Shown: in pieces, positions 1 to 6,789 of the stretch
Layout: each line of letters begins with the position of its first letter
Numbering within the stretch: the first letter of the stretch is position 1
Source: DAISJD01 sp036821645
Lineage (GTDB): Bacteria > Pseudomonadota > Alphaproteobacteria > ATCC43930 > CGMCC-115725
Direction: 5' to 3'
Assembly (NCBI GenBank): GCA_036821645.1
Contig: DAISJD010000090.1
Span: forward strand, 1-12,963
Length of the DNA stretch: 12,963 bases
Program-made: the position numbers and the translations under genes
The notes under the pieces: generated by a model
Seen by the model: the letters and a program-made list of their open reading frames with translations, nothing else
Told to the model about the DNA's origin: nothing
Databases searched by the model: none

Positions 1-402
1 GGGCAGTATCATGACCGACCGCCCCCCCCGTGCGGCCCGATCGATCAAATCCTGCATCCGATCCTGGCGCATGGCCCATTCTTTCGCCGCCGCCCAGCCA
101 TCATCCACCACCAACAGCAAGGGACCGTCGCCCGGCAAGGCACCGCTCGGATTCAGGACAGGATGGGCAAGGCCCAGAATCAACAAGGCGGCCAATACCA
201 AACGAAACAAAATAAGCCAAAGCGGCGTATGGGCCGGGGTCTCTTCCCGGGCCACCAAATCCATCAAAAGCCGGATTGCGGGAAACCGCACGACGACAGC
301 CCGCGGCGGCGTTACCCGCAGCAACCACCAAATAATCGGCAAACTGGCCAGTGCTGCGAGCAACCAAGGCGATAGAAAGGCCAAAGACCCAAGACTAAGC
401 AT
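1..402 (-). CDS. BatA/DUF4159-type membrane protein, N-terminal part (partial, cut by left window edge)
   Basis: Translating the minus strand from the ATG at 402 gives 134 uninterrupted residues that run off the window. The product begins MLSLGSLAFLSPWLLAALAS and has a first membrane segment at about residues 8-28. An RVTPPRAVVVRFPAIRLL stretch follows, then a second membrane segment at about 60-80 (LWLILFRLVLAALLILGL). It then starts a soluble domain with LLLVVDDGWAA, a von Willebrand A-like opening strand. This two-helix start is the BatA/TIGR02226 N-terminus found on alphaproteobacterial DUF4159 proteins, which in full are usually several hundred residues; the DUF4159 domain itself lies outside the window. 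The start overlaps the end of the DUF58 gene by 8 bp, so translation is probably coupled. Its place after MoxR and DUF58 supports the call. Function is not established; it probably anchors the module in the inner membrane. Confidence 0.85.
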   Translation of the reverse strand, partial: MLSLGSLAFLSPWLLAALASLPIIWWLLRVTPPRAVVVRFPAIRLLMDLVAREETPAHTPLWLILFRLVLAALLILGLAHPVLNPSGALPGDGPLLLVVDDGWAAAKEWAMRQDRMQDLIDRAARGGRSVMILP

Positions 403-1375
403 GCTGTCCTCCGCCATCGGGCAGGGATTGCGCCGAACGGGCCGCCGGATCGGACCGCCGGCCCTGACCGGAAAGGTGCGCGTAAAGCGCCAGCAACGCG
501 GTCTGCGGTGGGTGATCGGTCCGGTGGGTGGCAAAACCCCACCCGAAATCGCGGGCGATCGCGGCAAGCCCGGCACGATGGGCGGCAAGCCGGTCGCGAT
601 AGGCCTCGCGAACCCCCTCGACACGATTGATCAGAGTTCCCGTCTCGTTTTCCAACCCTTCAAACTGCACCCGCCCATCGAAGGGTAGATCCTCTTCGGC
701 GGGATCGAGGATCTGGACGAGATGTCCATCCACCCCTTGGGCGGCAAGCGCGAAGAGACGCGCCTTCACCTGATCGAGTGGAGCCAGAAAATCCGCGAAT
801 AAAACGATCCGCCCATGGCGGGGCAGTTTTACCGGCACCGGCAATCCCTGTTCGCCCTGGGGCAGTGACGGCAAGGCACTGGCGAGAGAGGACATGACCG
901 CCCGACCGAAAGAGGCCGGTCGCCCATCGCCCAACAAACCGACCCGCTCCCCCCCGCGCAGCAGCAGATTGGCAAGCGCCAGCAGCAACAAGGCCGCCCG
1001 ATCCATTTTTTGCGGGTACGCCTTGTTGGACTGCCAAGCCATGGACGCAGAAAGATCGGCCCATAGCCACAGGCTTTGCGCCGATTCCCATTCGTTTTCC
1101 CGAATAAAGGTCCGATCGCCGCGCGCCGTCTGCCGCCAGTCGATCCGGGCGATGGCATCGCCCGCCTGATAGGGGCGAAATTGCCAGAAGGCGTCCCCGC
1201 GCCCGGCCCGACGGCGCCCATGGATCCCCGGTGCCACCGTCGCTGCCACCCGATCGGCCAACAATAACAAGGCGGGCAGGCGCGCCGACAAGGCCAGGGC
1301 TGCTTCACGCTGATCGGCCGGGGGCGGCTTTTGGGGACCCCGGTTCACGATCGAACCGCTGCTGGGGATACGCAT
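395..1375 (-). CDS. DUF58 domain protein (von Willebrand A-like), partner of MoxR ATPase
   Basis: The 326-residue product carries the DUF58 hallmarks in order: GIHGRRRAGRGDAFWQFRPY at 50-69 with AGD following, RIDWRQTARGD at 77-87, and REnEwE at 92-97. The segment WADLSASMAW follows, in which D107, S109 and S111 form a DxSxS metal-site (MIDAS) motif like that of von Willebrand A domains. No signal peptide or membrane helix is evident, so it is probably cytosolic. It lies 5 bp after the MoxR-type gene and overlaps the next gene by 8 bp. In characterised MoxR systems, the AAA+ ATPase acts with VWA-like partners as a chaperone that matures or remodels other proteins; the client here is unknown. 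A short AAGG lies just before the ATG at 1375. The family call is secure; any specific job is inference. Confidence 0.93.
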   Translation of the reverse strand: MRIPSSGSIVNRGPQKPPPADQREAALALSARLPALLLLADRVAATVAPGIHGRRRAGRGDAFWQFRPYQAGDAIARIDWRQTARGDRTFIRENEWESAQSLWLWADLSASMAWQSNKAYPQKMDRAALLLLALANLLLRGGERVGLLGDGRPASFGRAVMSSLASALPSLPQGEQGLPVPVKLPRHGRIVLFADFLAPLDQVKARLFALAAQGVDGHLVQILDPAEEDLPFDGRVQFEGLENETGTLINRVEGVREAYRDRLAAHRAGLAAIARDFGWGFATHRTDHPPQTALLALYAHLSGQGRRSDPAARSAQSLPDGGGQHA

Positions 1376-1380
1376 CCGCC

Positions 1381-2397
1381 TTATCCGAGCCGATGGATCA
1401 ATTGATCCAACACCCCGTCGAGGGTCACCCCTTCGGCCCGCGCCGTATAGGTCAAGGCCATCCGGTGACGCAAGACCGGCCCTGCCAACGCGATCACATC
1501 GTCGATCGAGGGTGACAGACGCCCGTCCAACACGGCCCGCGCCCGCGCCGCCACCATCAGGGCCTGACTGGCGCGGGGGCCGGGCCCCCAGGCGACGTGC
1601 CGGGCGACATCGGCCAGGGCCGATGTTTCCGGGCGGGCACCGCGCACCAACCCTAAAATCGCCTCGACCACCTGTTCACCCACGGGAATGCGTCGGATGA
1701 GGGCCTGGGCCGCCAATAAAGCCTCGGCCGTGATGGCAGGGCGCAGCGATACCGTCTCGACCCCTGTGGTCGCGAGCAACATCTGCCGTTCCGCCTCGAG
1801 ATCGGGATAGCCCACATCGATCTGCACCAAAAACCGATCGAGTTGCGCTTCGGGCAGGGGGTAGGTTCCTTCTTGTTCGATCGGGTTTTGCGTGGCGATC
1901 ACATGAAACGGGCGGGGCAGAGTGTGGCTGTGACCCGCGATCGAAACACGCTGCTCCTGCATCGCCTGCAACAGGGCGGATTGGGTGCGCGGGCTCGCCC
2001 GGTTGATTTCATCGGCCATCAGCAATTGACAAAAAACCGGCCCCGGCAGGAACCGGAACGACCGCCGGCCGCCCTCGCCTTCTTCCAGCACTTCGGAGCC
2101 CAGAATGTCGGCCGGCATCAAATCGGGCGTACATTGCACCCGTTTGTCGTCGAGGCTCAAGACCGTGCCCAATGTTTCGACGAGACGCGACTTCGCCAAT
2201 CCGGGCACCCCCACCAACAGGGTATGGCCCCCCGCCAAAACGGTGATGAGGGCCAGATCGACGACCGTGCGCTGACCGAAGATCACCTGGCCGATGGCGG
2301 AACGCACCCCCGCAAGCGTGGCCCCCAACGTCTCGATCTCAGCGACCAATCGGGCCGTATCCTGCGGGTCAAAAACGATGCTATCGGTCGGGGACAC
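1381..2397 (-). CDS. MoxR family AAA+ ATPase
   Basis: The product is 338 residues from the GTG at 2397. It shows a full MoxR-type ATPase core: Walker A GVPGLAKS at about 63-70, Walker B LLMADEINRA at about 125-134, sensor-1 ATQNP at about 168-172, and QLDRF carrying the arginine at about 188. The Lys and Ser of Walker A and the Asp-Glu of Walker B are intact. These proteins are ATP-driven chaperones, here expected to act on targets with the DUF58 protein and the membrane-bound DUF4159 protein downstream. An upstream in-frame GTG at 2415 would add six residues (344 total). I prefer 2397 because GGAG lies 8 nt before it, whereas no Shine-Dalgarno-like sequence precedes 2415. It is the first gene of a three-gene minus-strand operon and diverges from the DUF1285 gene across roughly 190 bp. 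Confidence 0.93.
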   Translation of the reverse strand: MSPTDSIVFDPQDTARLVAEIETLGATLAGVRSAIGQVIFGQRTVVDLALITVLAGGHTLLVGVPGLAKSRLVETLGTVLSLDDKRVQCTPDLMPADILGSEVLEEGEGGRRSFRFLPGPVFCQLLMADEINRASPRTQSALLQAMQEQRVSIAGHSHTLPRPFHVIATQNPIEQEGTYPLPEAQLDRFLVQIDVGYPDLEAERQMLLATTGVETVSLRPAITAEALLAAQALIRRIPVGEQVVEAILGLVRGARPETSALADVARHVAWGPGPRASQALMVAARARAVLDGRLSPSIDDVIALAGPVLRHRMALTYTARAEGVTLDGVLDQLIHRLG

Positions 2398-2405
2398 AGG
2401 GGATA

Positions 2406-2409
2406 CTCC
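2406..2409 (-). promoter_or_regulatory. Shine-Dalgarno deciding the MoxR gene start
   Basis: On the minus strand GGAG sits 8 nt before the GTG at 2397. The alternative GTG at 2415 is preceded by ATATCTCTTTT, which has no pairing to the 16S rRNA tail. This favours the shorter protein; both starts keep the same frame. Confidence 0.5.
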
Positions 2410-2447
2410 GTTCACAAAAGAGATATTTCGCCAATCCGGCAGGATGG

Positions 2448-2453
2448 TATGAT
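2448..2453 (+). promoter_or_regulatory. Possible -10 element for the DUF1285 operon
   Basis: TATGAT matches five of six bases of the sigma-70 -10 consensus and lies in the interval between the divergent MoxR and DUF1285 genes, about 135 bp before the DUF1285 ATG. No good -35 hexamer sits 16-18 bp upstream, so this is only a weak candidate. I see no clear operator or terminator in the rest of 2416-2589. Confidence 0.2.
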
Positions 2454-2589
2454 AGGCTCGACACGGATGTCAGAGGGGATTGCACGGTGATGCGCCAGAG
2501 GACGAATCCGCAGGCCGTCGGATCGGCGGGCCACAGAAATCGGTCGGCGAACCGGCCGCACCGGGATCGCCCATCCGCAGGGCCGCGTC

Positions 2590-3120
2590 ATGTCTGAGCT
2601 TCATCATCCCTCGCCTTCCCTGCCGTTGCACCCGGACTCGTGCGGCGACCTCAACATCCGCATTATGCGCGATGGAACTTGGCTTTACCACGATTCCCCC
2701 ATCCATCGCACGGCGATGGTACAATTATTCGCCCGCGTACTCCACCGGGAACCGGATGGATCCTATTGGCTCGTCACCCCGGTCGAACGAGGCCGCATCC
2801 GCGTCGACGATACGCCCTTCGTCGCCGTGGCCATGACGACAACCGGGGCGGGGCCGGACCAGATCGTGACGTTCCGCACAAATCTTGACGAAACTGTGGT
2901 GGCGGATGCCGATCATCCGATCACCGTCGCAACCGACCCGACCACGGCCGAGCCTAACCCGAGAATTCTCGTGCGTCCAGGGCTGCACGCCCGGATTGCG
3001 CGTGCGATCTTCTACGATCTGGTCGCCCTTGCGGTTGAATGCCCCGCAGAAGATGGCGGCAGCGTCCTCGGCGTTTTCAGCCGGGGTATTTTTTTCCCCT
3101 TAGGTTCCTTGACCGCATGA
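2590..3120 (+). CDS. DUF1285 family protein
   Basis: This is a 176-residue soluble protein of unknown function. The N-terminal core reads CGDLNIRIMRDGTWLYHDSP at about 18-37. YWLVTPVERGRIRVDDTPF follows at about 59-77, and the C-terminus is rich in short strands, ending GVFSRGIFFPLGSLTA. These are the conserved blocks and the usual length of DUF1285, which is widespread in proteobacteria. No signal peptide or membrane helix is visible. AGGG lies 7 nt before the ATG at 2590. The stop codon shares an ATGA with the start of the CoA pyrophosphatase gene, so it is the first gene of a coupled three-gene operon. The Nudix and CCA-enzyme neighbours suggest a nucleotide or cofactor link, but no reaction can be assigned. 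Confidence 0.92.
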   Translation: MSELHHPSPSLPLHPDSCGDLNIRIMRDGTWLYHDSPIHRTAMVQLFARVLHREPDGSYWLVTPVERGRIRVDDTPFVAVAMTTTGAGPDQIVTFRTNLDETVVADADHPITVATDPTTAEPNPRILVRPGLHARIARAIFYDLVALAVECPAEDGGSVLGVFSRGIFFPLGSLTA

Positions 3121-3755
3121 CCCTTTGCGAAACCGAGATCAGGGCGCGCCTTGCCCGCAGAGCCGATCGGGTGACCGCACCGACGGACCCGCGCAGCGAT
3201 TACGATCTCAATCCGGGCGTTCGGGCGAAACCCGGACGGCTCTTGAAACCGGCCGCCGTCCTCGTTCCGATCGTCATCCATTGCGACGGTCCCACGATTT
3301 TATTGACCAAACGCACGGCCCATCTCAGCGACCATGCAGGCCAGATCAGCTTTCCCGGCGGCCGGATCGAGCCCAGCGATGCCGATGCCGATGCCGCCGC
3401 CCTGCGCGAAACCCACGAGGAGGTGGGATTGGAACCGGATCGCGTGCGCATCGTCGGTCGGCTATCCCCGTACATCACCGTCACCGGCTATACCATCACG
3501 CCCGTGGTAGGCTTAGTAACGCCGCCGTTCACGCTCACCCCGGACCCGTTCGAGGTGGCCGATACATTCGAGGTGCCGCTCGCCTTCATTCTCGACCCGA
3601 CCAACCATGAACGGCACAGCCGGGAAACCGAATTCGGTCGGCGGCATTTTTACGTCTTGCCCTATCAAGACCGTTATATTTGGGGGGCGACGGCTGGCAT
3701 GCTCGTCAATCTCGCCCAGATGCTCGCCGATGACGACGAGACGCCTTTTTCATGA
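3117..3755 (+). CDS. Nudix hydrolase, CoA pyrophosphatase (NudL/NUDT7 type)
   Basis: The product of 212 residues is expected to split coenzyme A and its derivatives into phosphopantetheine and 3',5'-ADP. The UPF0035-type CoA signature LLTKRTAHLSDHAGQISFPG is at about 62-81, and the Nudix box follows, ending RETHEEVGL at 97-105 with both catalytic glutamates present. The spacing in the box matches the CoA-specific subfamily rather than the general Nudix consensus, as in E. coli NudL. YITVTGYTITPVVG at about 119-132 also matches that subfamily. An open frame extends upstream to 3039 but overlaps the DUF1285 gene. I chose the ATG at 3117 because it overlaps that stop as ATGA, and the protein then has the usual family length. 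Translation is probably coupled. The subfamily call is strong; the substrate is inferred. Confidence 0.93.
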   Translation: MTLCETEIRARLARRADRVTAPTDPRSDYDLNPGVRAKPGRLLKPAAVLVPIVIHCDGPTILLTKRTAHLSDHAGQISFPGGRIEPSDADADAAALRETHEEVGLEPDRVRIVGRLSPYITVTGYTITPVVGLVTPPFTLTPDPFEVADTFEVPLAFILDPTNHERHSRETEFGRRHFYVLPYQDRYIWGATAGMLVNLAQMLADDDETPFS

Positions 3756-5053
3756 CCGATCGCCCCGCAACCCCCGACGATCTCCAAGATCGACCGACAT
3801 GCACCCTTGCGCCGCCGGATTGGCTCTTCCACCCCGCGGTAAGGCGCCTCGTCGCCTGCCTGCCCGAAGGGCGCTTCGTGGGCGGTGCCGTGCGCGATAC
3901 GCTGCTCGCACGGCAGGTCAACGATCTCGATCTTGCCGTCCCGCTCCCCCCGGACAAGGTGATCGCCCGCCTCTCGGCGGCAGGCATTACGGTCGTGCCG
4001 ACGGGCCTCAGCCATGGTACGGTCACAGCCGTCATCGATCACCTCCCCATCGAAGTCACCAGTCTGCGCCGGGATTGCGAAACCGACGGTCGCCATGCCG
4101 TTGTCGCCTTCACCGATTCTTGGGCGGAAGATGCGGCACGGCGGGATTTTACGATGAACGCCCTCTATCTCGATCCGGCGGGGCGGCTCTATGACCCGAC
4201 CGGCGGTTTGACGGATTGTCGCCAGGGTCGCATCCGATTCGTCGGCACAGCCGAGGCACGACTCGAAGAAGATGTCTTGCGGCTTTTGCGGTTCTATCGG
4301 TTTGCCGCAACCTATGCCCGCGTTCCCCTCGATCGCGACGCGCGTGCCGCCTGCACCGCCATGGCGCCGAGGCTTCATCGTTTGGCCGGGGAACGGATTC
4401 GCGTGGAAATGTTGAAACTGCTGTCGAGCCCCGATCCCGCGCCGATTTTGGGCCTGATGTGCGACGATCGGATCTGCGCCGAAATCTTGCCCGATTGCGT
4501 TGGCCTCGCAGTCTTGGACCGCCTCATCGCCATGGAAACGGAACCCCCCGATCCCTTGCGCCGGCTGGCGGCACTTTTGCCCGCCGACGATCCGGCCGAG
4601 GCGATTGCCATACGGTGGCGACTCGCCAATAAGGACCGCGATCGCCTGCTCGCCATGACCACACGACCGGATTATCCGCTTGGCAACGATCCCGTCACCT
4701 GGCGGCGCGCCCTTTATCGCTATGGGGTGCAAGGTTTTTGCGACCGGTTTTTGCTGCGCGCCGCCCGCGAGGCGACGGGGACGACGCCGACATGCGCCCA
4801 GGCGATGGAACTTGCCCGAAATTGGGTGGCGCCAACCCTGCCCATCGGCGGCAAGGACGCGGTAGAATGCGGCTACAAACCCGGCCCAATTATGGGCCGG
4901 GCCTTAAAACAGGTGGAAACCTGGTGGATCGCGGGCGATTTCCAGGCGGATCGGGCGGCGTGCCGCACCCATCTCGCCCGGATCCTGCCCACCGACCGAG
5001 AGACTGGTATGCAAGGGATGGAGATTCAGAACGCAGGGGCTCAGGGCCACTGA
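3752..5053 (+). CDS. CCA tRNA nucleotidyltransferase (class II nucleotidyltransferase / poly(A) polymerase family)
   Basis: The 433-residue enzyme adds or repairs the 3'-CCA end of tRNAs from CTP and ATP. Motifs in order: GGAVRD at 44-49; the metal-binding pair D58 and D60 in NDLDLAV; IEVTSLR at about 100-106 with a likely third acidic residue; RRDFTMNALYLDP at 130-142; GRIRFVGTAEARLEEDVLRL at 159-178, leading into LRFYRF. These are the head and neck motifs of class II CCA enzymes. The C-terminal body (about 200-433) is helical and poorly conserved, as is usual. The ATG at 3752 overlaps the preceding stop as ATGA. The last 13 bp overlap the convergent hemF gene, leaving no room for an intergenic terminator. 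Some relatives act as poly(A) polymerases; the full motif set and the alphaproteobacterial setting favour the CCA role. Confidence 0.93.
   Translation: MTDRPATPDDLQDRPTCTLAPPDWLFHPAVRRLVACLPEGRFVGGAVRDTLLARQVNDLDLAVPLPPDKVIARLSAAGITVVPTGLSHGTVTAVIDHLPIEVTSLRRDCETDGRHAVVAFTDSWAEDAARRDFTMNALYLDPAGRLYDPTGGLTDCRQGRIRFVGTAEARLEEDVLRLLRFYRFAATYARVPLDRDARAACTAMAPRLHRLAGERIRVEMLKLLSSPDPAPILGLMCDDRICAEILPDCVGLAVLDRLIAMETEPPDPLRRLAALLPADDPAEAIAIRWRLANKDRDRLLAMTTRPDYPLGNDPVTWRRALYRYGVQGFCDRFLLRAAREATGTTPTCAQAMELARNWVAPTLPIGGKDAVECGYKPGPIMGRALKQVETWWIAGDFQADRAACRTHLARILPTDRETGMQGMEIQNAGAQGH
4880..4901. other. Perfect 9-bp GC-rich hairpin inside the CCA gene
   Basis: CCCGGCCCA (4880-4888) and TGGGCCGGG (4893-4901) are exact reverse complements around the loop ATTA. 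It lies inside the CCA coding sequence, about 140 bp beyond the hemF stop on the minus strand. Read on the minus strand, the stem is followed by TTTGTAG, a poor T-run, so a terminator role for hemF transcripts is possible but weak. Read on the plus strand there is no T-run. Confidence 0.45.
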
Positions 5054-5913
5054 ACCTCCGGCGGCAGGCTCATCAAAATCGCCTCGATATTGCCCCCGGT
5101 CTTCAGGCCGAAAATCGTGCCCCGGTCATGGAGCAAATTGAATTCGACATACCGCCCGCGCCGGACCAACTGGTGTTGACGGTCGGCATCGGTATAGGGA
5201 TCGAACATGTGGTTGCGCACGATTTGGGGATAAACATCCAAGAAGGCGAGGCCCACATCTTTGGTAAAGGCAAAATCGGTCTCCCACGAGCCGGTATCGT
5301 GGCCGTCGTAGAAAATGCCGCCGACGCCGCGCGTTTCATTGCGATGGGGCAGGAAGAAATAGCGGTCGCACCATTCCTTGAAACGCGGGTAATAGTCGGG
5401 ATCGTATTTGTCGCACGCCGCCTTGAAGCCCGCATGAAACAAGTCCGTATCCGGCGCATGGGGCACCATCGGGGTGAGATCGCCGCCGCCGCCGAACCAG
5501 GCCTTGGTCGTCACGATATGGCGGGTATTCATGTGGGTGGCTGGCACCTTCGGCGAACGCATATGAGCCACAAGAGAAATGCCGGACGCCCAAAAACGCG
5601 GGTCCTCGGCGGCGCCGGGCACTTGGGCTGCGAATTCCGGGCTGAACGCTCCGTGAACCGTCGAGATATTGACCCCGACCTTCTCGAAAACCCGGCCACG
5701 CATGATCGAAATCGTCCCGCCACCGCCATCGCCGGTCGGATCGGGCCGGTCCCATGTCTTGCGTTCGAACCGACCGGCGACGCCGTCGCCGGTCTTGGCT
5801 ACGTATTCGTCCTCAATCGCCTCGAACGCAGCACAGATCCGATCGCGCAATTCGGCGAACCAGGCCTTCGCCAGCGCCTTGCGCTCGGCCATGTCTGCGG
5901 TCTTATCGGTCAT
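5041..5913 (-). CDS. hemF: Oxygen-dependent coproporphyrinogen III oxidase
   Basis: HemF converts coproporphyrinogen III to protoporphyrinogen IX with O2, late in haem synthesis, in the cytoplasm. The 290-residue product has all family blocks: ISTVHGAFSPEF at 83-94, SLVAHMRSPKVPATHMNTRH at 113-132, KAWFGGGGDLTPM at 137-149, PHRNETRGVGGIFYD at 189-203, and RRGRYVEFNLLHDRGTIFGL at 251-270. Length is typical. An ATG at 5919 would add Met-Thr at the front, but GGAG ends only 1 nt before it and 7 nt before the ATG at 5913, so I chose 5913. The start overlaps the end of trmL by 11 bp, so the two form an operon. The 3' end overlaps the convergent CCA gene by 13 bp. Needing O2, it points to an aerobic or facultative life. 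Confidence 0.97.
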   Translation of the reverse strand: MTDKTADMAERKALAKAWFAELRDRICAAFEAIEDEYVAKTGDGVAGRFERKTWDRPDPTGDGGGGTISIMRGRVFEKVGVNISTVHGAFSPEFAAQVPGAAEDPRFWASGISLVAHMRSPKVPATHMNTRHIVTTKAWFGGGGDLTPMVPHAPDTDLFHAGFKAACDKYDPDYYPRFKEWCDRYFFLPHRNETRGVGGIFYDGHDTGSWETDFAFTKDVGLAFLDVYPQIVRNHMFDPYTDADRQHQLVRRGRYVEFNLLHDRGTIFGLKTGGNIEAILMSLPPEVQWP

Positions 5914-6385
5914 CGTCATTCTCCAAGGGCCATAACTGTAACTGACGCATTGCTTCGCCTAAAACGAGGGTGGCTGCAACCGCAACATTGAGCGAGCGGC
6001 AGCCGGGTCTCATGGGAATCCGCACAGAGAGATCGGCCGCCGCCTGCACGCTTTCTGGCACACCCGCACTTTCCCGGCCCACCATGATGATGTCCGTGGG
6101 ACGAAACGCCGCATCCACATGGGCCACAGCCCCCCGCGTCGTCAACAAAACAAGACGCGGGGCCGCAGGATCGGCACGGCGTGCCGCCTCGAATGCCGCA
6201 AAGGATTCATGGCGGGTGAGATCGAGACGATCCAGATAATCCATCGCCGCCCGCCGGAAACGGGGATCGGCCAGCAGGAATCCGGCCGGTTCGATGAAAT
6301 CGACGCCAAGTCCGAAACACGCGGCAAGCCGCATCAGCGTACCGGCATTGGGTGCAATGTCCGGCTGATATAGAGCAAGACGCAT
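5903..6385 (-). CDS. trmL: tRNA (cytidine(34)-2'-O)-methyltransferase, SPOUT family
   Basis: TrmL methylates the wobble-base ribose of certain leucine tRNAs using S-adenosylmethionine. The 160-residue product begins MRLALYQPDIAPNAGTLMRL, matching the family start, where N13 and G15 belong to the first conserved motif. It continues with RRAAMDYLDRLD at about 44-55, MVGRESAGVPESV at 101-113 and IPMRPGCRSLNVAVAATL at 123-140; the last two help form the SPOUT knot that binds SAM. An open frame continues upstream, including an ATG at 6394 that adds three residues. GGGGGAG lies 1 nt before that ATG and 10 nt before the one at 6385, so I favour 6385, which also matches the usual start. It is the first gene of the trmL-hemF pair. 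Confidence 0.94.
   Translation of the reverse strand: MRLALYQPDIAPNAGTLMRLAACFGLGVDFIEPAGFLLADPRFRRAAMDYLDRLDLTRHESFAAFEAARRADPAAPRLVLLTTRGAVAHVDAAFRPTDIIMVGRESAGVPESVQAAADLSVRIPMRPGCRSLNVAVAATLVLGEAMRQLQLWPLENDDDR
5921..5924 (-). promoter_or_regulatory. Shine-Dalgarno deciding the hemF start
   Basis: GGAG on the minus strand lies 1 nt before one ATG (5919) and 7 nt before another (5913). Normal spacing favours the second. The site lies inside the last codons of trmL. Confidence 0.5.
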
Positions 6386-6429
6386 GGGCGGCATGCTCCC
6401 CCACGAAAGAGCGATGACGAACCGCCCAG

Positions 6430-6528
6430 TCACGCAGAAGCAGAGGCAGACCCGACGCCAGATGCGTCCGGAAGGCCGAATATCCCCGCTAACCACACGC
6501 CATGGGCGGCAAGAAAAACAAGATACAA
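6430..6528 (-). CDS. Doubtful small membrane ORF (32 residues)
   Basis: Starting at a TTG (6528), the minus strand reads MYLVFLAAHGVWLAGIFGLP, then a short Ser/Ala-rich tail. This could be a single membrane helix. AGAGGGG lies 8 nt upstream, a fair ribosome binding site. The same frame is open further upstream to 6693 but the extra residues look non-coding. No family is recognised, the start codon is rare and the ORF is short, so it may be chance. If real, it would be transcribed with trmL. Confidence 0.15.
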   Translation of the reverse strand: MYLVFLAAHGVWLAGIFGLPDASGVGSASASA

Positions 6529-6565
6529 GACCAGAACCCCTCTTGAGGTTCCGGCATAAATGTCA

Positions 6566-6595
6566 GATATAGTCTCACCACGGCACGAACGGCAA
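6566..6595 (-). promoter_or_regulatory. Candidate promoter for trmL-hemF
   Basis: On the minus strand TTGCCG (6595-6590) and TATATC (6571-6566) are 18 bp apart, each matching four of six sigma-70 consensus bases. Initiation here would give a leader of about 170 nt before trmL. It is weak evidence based only on pattern. Confidence 0.25.
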
Positions 6596-6603
6596 GCGAC
6601 AAA

Positions 6604-6618
6604 CTGCACCTGGTGCAG
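6604..6618. repeat. 15-bp palindrome CTGCACC-T-GGTGCAG
   Basis: Two perfect 7-bp arms surround a single T. The size and symmetry suit a dimeric repressor site. It sits just upstream of the candidate trmL promoter and about 220 bp before atpH. The regulator is unknown. Confidence 0.45.
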
Positions 6619-6670
6619 CATAAGCGACCCGGCCATGCATCGGCGTTTTCCACGCACTGTTGCGGCAGCA

Positions 6671-6695
6671 CCGTGCTTGTGGTATTGCCGCACGG
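6671..6695. repeat. Inverted repeat CCGTGC / GCACGG
   Basis: Perfect 6-bp arms are separated by 13 bp (TTGTGGTATTGCC). It could be a protein site or a modest RNA hairpin; no T-run follows, so it is not a terminator. It lies between the two divergent promoter candidates. Confidence 0.3.
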
Positions 6696-6761
6696 CTTTA
6701 CGGGCGGAGTTTGACCGTCAGGCCATTGCTTGCGAACGGGCGCAGGGTTTGGTGCTCAGGC

Positions 6762-6789
6762 TTGGTGCCTGGTAAAGCATTGTTATGAT
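6762..6789 (+). promoter_or_regulatory. Candidate atpHAGDC promoter
   Basis: TTGGTG (6762-6767) is followed after 16 bp by TATGAT (6784-6789), which matches five of six -10 bases. Initiation near 6796 would leave a leader of about 40 nt before the GTG of atpH. It is the best promoter-like pair in the interval, but unproven. Confidence 0.45.

Noticed and set aside
11..688. Plus-strand ORF of 225 codons near the left edge
   Set aside because: It lies opposite the DUF4159 and DUF58 genes, has a low-complexity basic composition and no recognisable domain, while the minus-strand frames have clear family motifs.
3674..4732. Minus-strand ORF of 352 codons
   Set aside because: It overlaps the CCA gene, whose catalytic motifs are all intact on the plus strand.
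4738..5991. Plus-strand ORF of 417 codons opposite hemF
   Set aside because: It is a shadow of hemF and the CCA gene end; hemF has full-length family conservation on the minus strand.
6489..6557. 22-codon minus-strand ORF in the trmL leader, as a leader peptide
   Set aside because: It has no clear ribosome binding site at the ATG (6557) and overlaps the other doubtful small ORF in a different frame. No run of regulatory codons or attenuator fold was seen.
6604..6618. NtrC binding site
   Set aside because: The half-sites TGCACC/GGTGCA look right but the spacing is 1 bp, not the 4-5 bp of NtrC sites, and no sigma-54 promoter is near.
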